A DNA stretch of 6,292 bases from Treponema_I sp045616125 (GTDB lineage: Bacteria > Spirochaetota > Spirochaetia > Treponematales > Treponemataceae): NCBI GenBank assembly GCA_045616125.1, contig JAZLGC010000028.1:1-6292 (forward strand). The letters run 5' to 3'. The notes under the pieces were generated by a model. It did not search any database, had not been told where the DNA came from, and saw nothing but the letters and a program-made list of their open reading frames with translations. Shown one piece after another: positions 3,609-6,292 of this stretch (the stretch's first letter is position 1; each line of letters begins with the position of its first letter). The position numbers and the translations under genes were made by a program.

Positions 3609-6092
3609 TTACTTAAATATCCCCTGAGCTACGTGGACAGTGTCCAAAGCATCCTTCGCATAGAAATCCGCATGAATCATGTCGGCGTATTCCTGGGTCA
3701 GGACAGCACCGCCTACCACAGTCTGAACGCCAGGGCATTCTTCATGCAGTAACTCAATGGTCTCTTTCATGGCCGGCACTGTGGTGGTCATTAAGGCTGA
3801 AAGACCAACCAGCCTGATGTTGTTGGCTTTTACGGCATCAACAATGGTACGGGCAGGAACGTCTTTGCCCAGATCCAGTACCGTAAAGTCATAGTTTTCA
3901 AGAAGGACTTTTACGATGTTCTTGCCGATGTCGTGGATGTCGCCGTGAACGGTAGCAAGTACCACGGTTCCTTTACTCTCCCCTTTTGTGCCGGTAGCTT
4001 CAAGACGGGCTTTGATTACTTCAAAACTAGCCTTGGCAGCTTCGGCGGCCATAAGCAGCTGGGGCAGGAACATGGCCTTTTTTTCAAAGCCCTTGCCTAC
4101 AATATCAAGACCGGGGATCAGATGCTCATTTATAAGGGTAACGCTGTCGGTGGTTTCAAGCAGCTGGGTCGTAAGGGTTGCTGCCTCTGTCTTGAGACCT
4201 TTAACGACAGCCGTTGTCAGGGGAGATGTGGTTGTACCGGCGGGGGCTTCAACAGTCCCCTTCGAAATGGGGGCTTCGACAGGCTCAGCCACCCTTGGAA
4301 CCGGAAGGGTCTGCATGAACTCTATGTATTCCAGACAGTCTTTGTCATAGCCGTGGAGCAGGTTAAAGGCGTGATAGGCCTTCTGGATTTCAGTCTGAAG
4401 CGGGTTAATAATGGCTGCCGTAAGACCGCTTTCCATGGCAAGGGCAAAAAAGTGAGAGGTTACGGATTCTCGGCTCGGAATGCCGAAACTGATATTTGAT
4501 ACGCCAAGGACTGAATTAAGGCCGTATGTATCGCGGAGAATACGTACCGTTTCCAGGGTGGCGGCAGCAGCATTGGAATCACTGGAAACCGCCATGGTCA
4601 GGGCATCTACCACAATATCTTTTTTCTGAATGCCAAAATCTGCAGCACGGGCCATAATTTTCTCTGCAATGGCTATACGACCTGCCGCGGTTGCGGGAAT
4701 GCCGTCTTCATCAAGGGTTAAGGCAACCACCGTTCCACCGTATTTCTTTACCAGAGGGAAAATGGCGTCCATCACTTCCTGCTTGCCGTTTACGCTGTTG
4801 ACCAGGGCCTTACCGTTATACCGGCGGAGTGCGGCTTCCATGACGGCAGGACTTGAAGTATCAATCTGCAGCGGAACATCCGTAATAGCCTGCAGTTCAG
4901 ACATTACCCGCACCATCATCTCTTTTTCATCAATTTCCGGGAGCCCTACATTTACATCAAGAACCGTAGCCCCTGCTTCAATCTGATCAAGACCTTGCTT
5001 CATGATGTAGGCCATATCGCATGCCTTTAATGCTTCCTTGAACTTTTTCTTGCCGGTGGGGTTAATGCGTTCACCGATTAATACTGTCGGTTTTCCGTGG
5101 GCCAGAGTTTCCACTTTGGTGTAACTGGCAATGCGGGTGCCATTTTTGTGTACCAAAGGTTTAGGAGCCATGCCGGAAAGGGCCTGTGACAAAGCCTTGA
5201 TATGGCCAGGCGTTGTACCGCAGCACCCACCGAACACGAAAGCACCTTCTTCTGCAAACTGCCTCATGCTTTCTGCAAAATCGGCAGGCCCTACCAGGTA
5301 GACCGTTTTACCATCCTGCATCTGCGGCAACCCCGCATTTGGTTTTACGATAACCGGCAGTGAACTTGCCACTACCAGACGGGATACGGCATCTTTCAGG
5401 TCATCAGGCCCTAAACCGCAGTTAAGGCCCAGTGCATCAACGCCGAGTCCTTCCAGAATGGTAACCATGACTTCAGGTGTGGCACCGGTCAGAAGCCGGC
5501 TCTGGTTGTCATACACGTTGGTAACCAGAATGGGAAGACTTTCTTTGTCGGCAGCTTCACGGGCCTCTTTTGCGGCAATAACAGCAGCCTTGGTTTCGTA
5601 GGCGTCGTTCATGGTTTCTATAAGGATGGCATCAATTTCCTGAGTAAGGGCAATATCAATGGAGGTACGGAACAGGGTAACGGCGTCTTCAAAATCTAGG
5701 TCTCCCATGGGCTTTAAAAGCTTGCCGCAGGGGCCGCAATCATAAGCAATAAAGCAGGGGTGCTTCTCATCATCATCCGCTTCAGCGTAATATTGATTGC
5801 GTGCCGCATGGGCATTGGCAACGGCAGCCGTAATGATATCTTTCAGTTCATCGCCATCGAATTTGGATATGTAGGCCCCAAAGGTATTGGTTGCAACGAT
5901 ATTGCTTCCGGAAGAAAAATAGCGGAAATGAAGGTTCTGGATTTCTTCCTGATGAGACAGATTCCAGCGTTCAGGTAATTCACCGGGAAGAAGACCACGG
6001 GACTGGAGAACACTCCCCGTTCCGCCGTCAAGAAAGAGCATTCTGTTTCCCAAAAGGGATTTGAGTGTTGGCTGTGCATCATCTTTTTTCAT
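3609..6092 (-). CDS. metH: Cobalamin-dependent methionine synthase (no reactivation domain)
   Basis: The enzyme transfers the methyl group of 5-methyltetrahydrofolate through a bound cobalamin to homocysteine, giving methionine and tetrahydrofolate in the cytoplasm. The 827-aa protein starts at ATG 6092 with GAGG 5 nt upstream. Residues 12-305 are the homocysteine domain (LDGGTGSVLQ; zinc ligands Cys225 in GLNCG and Cys290/Cys291 in GGCCGTTP). Residues 335-585 are the pterin-binding barrel (LIGERINPTG, VLDVNVG, LQIDTSSP, LGVSNISFG). Residues 590-640 are a low-complexity linker, 640-703 the cobalamin cap, and 706-825 the cobalamin-binding fold with DIHDIGKNIV (axial His720), GLSALMTTT and VVGGAV. 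All catalytic motifs look intact. The AdoMet-binding reactivation domain of E. coli-type MetH (about 1227 aa) is absent, as in other short MetH proteins, so a separate protein must reactivate oxidised cobalamin. The linker is repeat-derived. The flanking genes do not suggest an operon. Confidence 0.96.
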   Translation of the reverse strand: MKKDDAQPTLKSLLGNRMLFLDGGTGSVLQSRGLLPGELPERWNLSHQEEIQNLHFRYFSSGSNIVATNTFGAYISKFDGDELKDIITAAVANAHAARNQYYAEADDDEKHPCFIAYDCGPCGKLLKPMGDLDFEDAVTLFRTSIDIALTQEIDAILIETMNDAYETKAAVIAAKEAREAADKESLPILVTNVYDNQSRLLTGATPEVMVTILEGLGVDALGLNCGLGPDDLKDAVSRLVVASSLPVIVKPNAGLPQMQDGKTVYLVGPADFAESMRQFAEEGAFVFGGCCGTTPGHIKALSQALSGMAPKPLVHKNGTRIASYTKVETLAHGKPTVLIGERINPTGKKKFKEALKACDMAYIMKQGLDQIEAGATVLDVNVGLPEIDEKEMMVRVMSELQAITDVPLQIDTSSPAVMEAALRRYNGKALVNSVNGKQEVMDAIFPLVKKYGGTVVALTLDEDGIPATAAGRIAIAEKIMARAADFGIQKKDIVVDALTMAVSSDSNAAAATLETVRILRDTYGLNSVLGVSNISFGIPSRESVTSHFFALAMESGLTAAIINPLQTEIQKAYHAFNLLHGYDKDCLEYIEFMQTLPVPRVAEPVEAPISKGTVEAPAGTTTSPLTTAVVKGLKTEAATLTTQLLETTDSVTLINEHLIPGLDIVGKGFEKKAMFLPQLLMAAEAAKASFEVIKARLEATGTKGESKGTVVLATVHGDIHDIGKNIVKVLLENYDFTVLDLGKDVPARTIVDAVKANNIRLVGLSALMTTTVPAMKETIELLHEECPGVQTVVGGAVLTQEYADMIHADFYAKDALDTVHVAQGIFK
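4242..4293 (-). repeat. Dispersed-repeat-like sequence inside metH, encoding the interdomain linker
   Basis: On the plus strand GGGGGCTTCAACAG (4242-4255) and GGGGGCTTCGACAG (4269-4282) are near-identical direct repeats 27 bp apart. The second continues into GCTCAGCC. CCCC and GGGG at 4257-4260 and 4269-4272 add a small hairpin. The spacing is exactly nine codons, giving two VEAP motifs (AEPVEAPISKGTVEAPAG, residues 602-619). The string TTCGACAGGCTCAGCC resembles a repeat I recall as common in several bacterial phyla. It sits in a flexible linker between catalytic domains, where an in-frame insertion is tolerated. Confidence 0.5.
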
Positions 6093-6122
6093 GAGAACCT
6101 CTTTTTTTATTAGGCGATGTCC

Positions 6123-6155
6123 GTAAAAAGTGTTGCAGAATGCTACTCAGCAACA
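6123..6155 (-). terminator. Stem-loop with T-run in the metH leader, candidate attenuator
   Basis: Read on the minus strand, TGTTGC (from 6155) pairs with GCAACA (to 6131). After a T:T mismatch a second 3-bp helix follows (GAG/TTC with one G:U), closing a TAGCA loop. CTTTTTA comes directly after, then about 25 nt to the metH ribosome binding site. A weak TACAAT (complement of 6159-6164) just upstream could be the metH -10, which would put the hairpin at the very start of the mRNA. No conserved B12-box or SAM-riboswitch core was recognised. It could equally end transcription arriving from beyond the window. Confidence 0.3.
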
Positions 6156-6221
6156 AAGATTGTACAGGAATGTCACAAATCGAGAGGATTGAAAGTACAG
6201 ACAAAAATTGTTGAAGCCCGG

Positions 6222-6250
6222 AGTCCATGCGGTCAGCATGGACTTTTATT
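6222..6250 (+). terminator. Intrinsic-terminator-like hairpin on the plus strand
   Basis: AGTCCATGC (6222-6230) pairs perfectly with GCATGGACT (6236-6244) over a 5-nt loop, followed by TTTTATT. In the opposite direction no T-run follows. No plus-strand gene upstream within the window obviously needs it, because metH lies on the minus strand. Confidence 0.4.
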
Positions 6251-6279
6251 CAAGGTGTAAGCTGTGCTGATACCTTGAA
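6249..6279. repeat. Long interrupted hairpin next to the terminator-like stem
   Basis: TTCAAGGT (6249-6256) pairs with ACCTTGAA (6272-6279). The stem continues through a G:T and a T:A pair, an A/G mismatch and AGC/GCT, closing on a 3-nt TGT loop. It directly abuts the previous hairpin, sharing its T-tail. No gene is assigned here, and the function is unknown. Confidence 0.35.
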
Positions 6280-6292
6280 CACGGCTGAGTCA

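Noticed and set aside
3933..4499. Long plus-strand open frame antisense to metH (188 codons), with others at 3988-4350 and 4630-4986
   Set aside because: They lie wholly opposite a well-supported metH, show no recognisable domain, and are low-quality translations expected from the codon bias of the opposite strand.
6154..6260. Minus-strand 30-codon ORF beginning MLTAWTPGFNNF in the metH leader
   Set aside because: Its ATG falls inside the hairpin at 6222-6244, it has no ribosome binding site, and it looks like chance.
6093..6292. Cobalamin or SAM riboswitch upstream of metH
   Set aside because: A riboswitch is plausible by context, but none of the conserved cores is visible on the minus strand in this stretch. 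A longer upstream region would be needed to exclude one starting outside the window.

Overview
The window looks like a chromosomal stretch of a host-associated or anaerobic spirochaete, most likely Treponema-like. This is inferred from moderately AT-rich coding DNA, a histidine kinase with a lipoprotein-type signal, a cobalamin-dependent methionine synthase without the C-terminal reactivation domain, and several short palindromic repeats between and inside genes. No rRNA, tRNA, CRISPR array, transposase or phage gene is visible. No single feature proves the genus.

Left part (1-949, minus strand): an apparent operon of a secreted/membrane protein (308-934), a 31-codon acidic ORF (147-242) and the 5' end of a small protein with a Cys-x-x-Cys-Gly motif that runs off the window (118 to <1). 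Each has its own good ribosome binding site. All three are of unknown function. The stop of the membrane protein is followed in the same frame by 18 more sense codons, which would bring the gene to within 8 nt of the next start.

Divergent control region (935-1082): a 19-bp dyad lies between two outward-facing TATAAT boxes, neither with a convincing -35. The rightward box lies so close to the response-regulator ATG, which has no Shine-Dalgarno, that the mRNA is probably leaderless.

Centre (1083-3408, plus strand): a NarL/FixJ-type response regulator, an overlapping DesK/NarX-type (HisKA_3) histidine kinase with a lipobox and one membrane span, and a polytopic membrane protein with weak resemblance to ECF-transporter S components. 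A palindromic repeat plus a 20-bp tandem repeat sits between kinase and membrane protein. My working hypothesis is a self-contained envelope-sensing module: kinase and regulator control the divergent membrane operon and themselves through the shared dyad.

Right part (3409-6292): a 200-bp repeat-rich convergent spacer, then metH on the minus strand (3609-6092), whose interdomain linker is encoded by a dispersed-repeat-like sequence. The metH upstream region (6093-6292) holds three stem-loops: one like an attenuator in the metH direction and one like an intrinsic terminator pointing the other way with no obvious gene to terminate.
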